This document shows, one piece after another, positions 62,502 through 64,000 of a stretch of DNA of 64,000 bases. The notes under the pieces are model-generated. The model had not been told where the DNA came from. It did no database searches and saw only the letters and a program-made list of their open reading frames with translations. Numbering within the stretch: the stretch's first letter is position 1; each line of letters opens with the position of its first letter. The stretch covers positions 4,278,001 through 4,342,000 of the forward strand of contig OZ244901.1 of the NCBI GenBank assembly GCA_965221545.1, in the 5' to 3' direction. This DNA is from JAJEFO01 sp022819605 (GTDB lineage: Bacteria; Pseudomonadota; Alphaproteobacteria; Rhodobacterales; Rhodobacteraceae). The translations under genes and the position numbers were made by a program.

Positions 62502-62605
62502 ACGGCTCGCGTGCAGTTCCATCCGGCACTCCAATTGGGGAACTCATGTGTCATTCCCGAGACCGGAGTTCCTGCAATTAGGTCGGGAAATGGAGGAAGA
62601 CTGAG

Positions 62606-63715
62606 ATGAAACTCAAGAAGACAGTACTGGCGGCGGCTGCCCTCGCCCTGACGGTGGGTCCGTCCGCCGTATCGGCCGAGTTGGCCGATGACATCACGCT
62701 CGTGTCTTGGGGCGGTGCGTATCAGAAGTCGCAGCATCGTGCCTACGTGGAGCCTTACATCGCGGACAATCCCGAAGTCACGGCGGTTTGGGACGAAAGC
62801 TCCTACGAAGCGGTGGCCAAGCTGCGCGCGATGAACGAGGCCGGCAACGTCACATGGGACCTCGTCGACGTCGTCGCGTCTGACGCCATTCGCCTTTGTG
62901 ACGAAGGCCTTGCGATGGAAATCAACCATGACGAGCTGCTTGCTCCAGCGCCTGACGGCACGCCGGCATCCGAAGATTTCGGCGATCTGATCGTCTCGGA
63001 CTGCTTCATTCCGCAGATCGTCTACTCGACCACGTTTGGCTACCGGACCGACATGGTCGGCTCGACGCCGCCGACCGACGTATGCGCGGTCTTCGACACG
63101 GCGACCTATCCGGGAAAGCGTTCCCTTGAGAAGCGCCCGATCAACAACATGGAATGGGCCCTGATCTGCGATGGCGTTCCCAAGGCCGACGTCTACGACG
63201 TGCTTGAGACGGACGAGGGCCAGGCCCGCGCCTTTGCCAAGCTCGACACGATCAAGGACGACGTGATCTGGTGGAGTGCCGGAGCCGACACGCCGCAACT
63301 TCTCGCCGACGGCGAGGTCGTGATAGGCTCGACCTACAACGGCCGTCTCTTCTCGGTGATCGAGGAACAGGATCAGCCGGTCGGAATGCTCTGGGATGCA
63401 CAGGTCTTCGACCTTGACGGCTGGATCATACCGGTCGGCCTGTCTGAGGACCGTCTTGCGCGAGCCAAGGACTTCGTGAGGTTTGCCACGGATACGCAGC
63501 GCCTGGCGGATCAGGCCAAGTACATCAGCTACGGCCCTGCACGCATGTCCTCTGCGCCGCTTGTCGGCATGCATGCCGACCTTGGCATTGAAATGGCGCC
63601 TCACATGCCGACGGATCCGGAAAACGCCAAGAACACCTTCCTCTACAACTACGAGTGGTGGGCGGACTACCGGGACGACCTGGACGCCAAGTTCCAGGCC
63701 TGGCTGGCGCAATAG
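62606..63715 (+). CDS. Spermidine/putrescine-type ABC transporter substrate-binding protein
   Basis: A 369-residue exported protein. The signal peptide is about 24 residues (KKTVLAAAALALTVGPSAVSA). The mature part begins DDITLVSWGGAYQKSQHRAYVEPY, the hallmark of the PotD/PotF-like group, with WDLVDVVASDAIRLCDEG, GKRSLEKRPINNMEWAL and WWSAGADTPQLLADGEV later on. The family binds polyamines, opines or other small organic cations. A ribosome site GGAGGAAGAC precedes the ATG. Confidence 0.9.
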   Translation: MKLKKTVLAAAALALTVGPSAVSAELADDITLVSWGGAYQKSQHRAYVEPYIADNPEVTAVWDESSYEAVAKLRAMNEAGNVTWDLVDVVASDAIRLCDEGLAMEINHDELLAPAPDGTPASEDFGDLIVSDCFIPQIVYSTTFGYRTDMVGSTPPTDVCAVFDTATYPGKRSLEKRPINNMEWALICDGVPKADVYDVLETDEGQARAFAKLDTIKDDVIWWSAGADTPQLLADGEVVIGSTYNGRLFSVIEEQDQPVGMLWDAQVFDLDGWIIPVGLSEDRLARAKDFVRFATDTQRLADQAKYISYGPARMSSAPLVGMHADLGIEMAPHMPTDPENAKNTFLYNYEWWADYRDDLDAKFQAWLAQ

Positions 63716-63728
63716 CACGAACCAGGGG

Positions 63729-63757
63729 AACAGGCCGGATTCCGGTCCGGCCTGTTT
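63729..63757 (+). terminator. Hairpin after the polyamine-type binding-protein gene
   Basis: AACAGGCCGGA, loop TTCCGG and TCCGGCCTGTT form an 11-bp stem ending in TTT. It begins 13 bp after the stop codon and 15 bp before the DUF1330 ATG, so it may act as an attenuator between binding protein and downstream genes. Confidence 0.65.
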
Positions 63758-63771
63758 CAACAGGGGTCACG

Positions 63772-64000
63772 ATGCCAAAGGGCTACATAATTGCGCATAT
63801 CACAGTTCGCAATCCTGACGCTTACAAGGAGTATGTGGAAAAGGACACGCCGATCCTGGCGGGCATGGGCGCCAGATTCGTCGTACGCGGCGGAAGGTCC
63901 AGCCAGGTTGAAGGCGAACTTCACGAGAGGCATGTCGTGATCGAGTTCCCGTCCTACGAGGAAGCGCTCGCCGCCTATCATGACCCAGAGTATCAGGCTG
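63772..64000 (+). CDS. DUF1330-family protein, 3' end cut off
   Basis: The frame opens MPKGYIIAHITVRNPDAYKE and continues YVEKDTPILAGMGARFVVRGG, VVIEFPSYEEALAAYHDPEY to the window edge; 76 codons are visible of the usual 95 or so. This is the small dimeric alpha+beta-barrel fold of DUF1330. Members lie in many catabolic operons and their activity is not established. Its place right after a transport binding protein suggests the ABC operon continues to the right. Confidence 0.85.
   Translation, partial: MPKGYIIAHITVRNPDAYKEYVEKDTPILAGMGARFVVRGGRSSQVEGELHERHVVIEFPSYEEALAAYHDPEYQA

Overview
The window looks like a GC-rich chromosomal segment of an alphaproteobacterium, most likely Rhodobacterales. 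The reasons are a 41-residue cysteine-poor ribosomal protein L36 of the kind common there, an nnr-glnB-glnA arrangement, a DUF3772/MscS channel, a direct-repeat GAAC-N7-GAAC LexA-type box, and many ABC uptake systems. Several decayed genes (pdxA-like, glnQ-like, phoX-like and a TnpB fragment) lie between intact operons.

Layout. 1-5.3 kb: a cut-off hpnD, an STAS anti-anti-sigma protein, a thiolase, an AidB-like acyl-CoA dehydrogenase and a pdxA remnant. 5.5-13.2 kb: a sugar-type ABC locus. A divergent SDR dehydrogenase faces a periplasmic binding protein, a double ATPase and two permeases, and the locus ends with an unusual cytosolic winged-helix/solute-binding-protein fusion that is probably its regulator. 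13.5-20.3 kb: a minus-strand livHMGF-type operon with an acyl-CoA synthetase and its binding protein. 20.5-25.4 kb: a small protein with an SOS box and a duplicated domain, an AbrB-family membrane protein, a HEAT-like protein, a VapBC-type module and tRNA-Ser(GGA). 25.6-37 kb: mostly housekeeping genes (AlaX, MscS, CysK, Nnr, GlnB, GlnA, a DegP-like protease, an N-formylglutamate amidohydrolase-like protein, tRNA-Val(GAC), RpmJ).

37.2-40.7 kb: a Gfo/Idh/MocA oxidoreductase, an agmatinase-family enzyme, then a pseudogene patch. 40.8-51.9 kb: a large carbohydrate catabolic locus centred on a GntR/FCD regulator. The minus arm carries an ATPase, binding protein, two permeases, a Tm-1-like protein and a small class II aldolase. 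The plus arm carries an MBL hydrolase, HAD phosphatase, second class II aldolase and FGGY kinase. Near-identical TGTATACA palindromes precede both arms, so one regulator probably controls uptake and breakdown of one unidentified sugar, polyol or sugar acid.

52-55.5 kb: a DUF3883 protein, a clear creatinase, and a divergent M24-fold protein that has lost most metal ligands. 55.5-56.7 kb: no intact gene, but a TnpB fragment. 56.7-60.9 kb: a tight operon of alpha/beta hydrolase, flavin reductase with a Nudix-like tail, luciferase-like monooxygenase and aldehyde dehydrogenase, probably an oxidative degradation pathway. 61.4-64 kb: a polyamine/opine-type ABC ATPase and binding protein, then a DUF1330 gene cut by the window end.

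The candidates most worth attention are the HTH-SBP fusion regulator with tandem palindromes in its divergent promoter region, the GntR-controlled two-arm catabolic cluster, the SOS-boxed duplicated small protein, and the LLM monooxygenase operon. All functional names rest on reading motifs and family resemblance by eye; no database search was possible.
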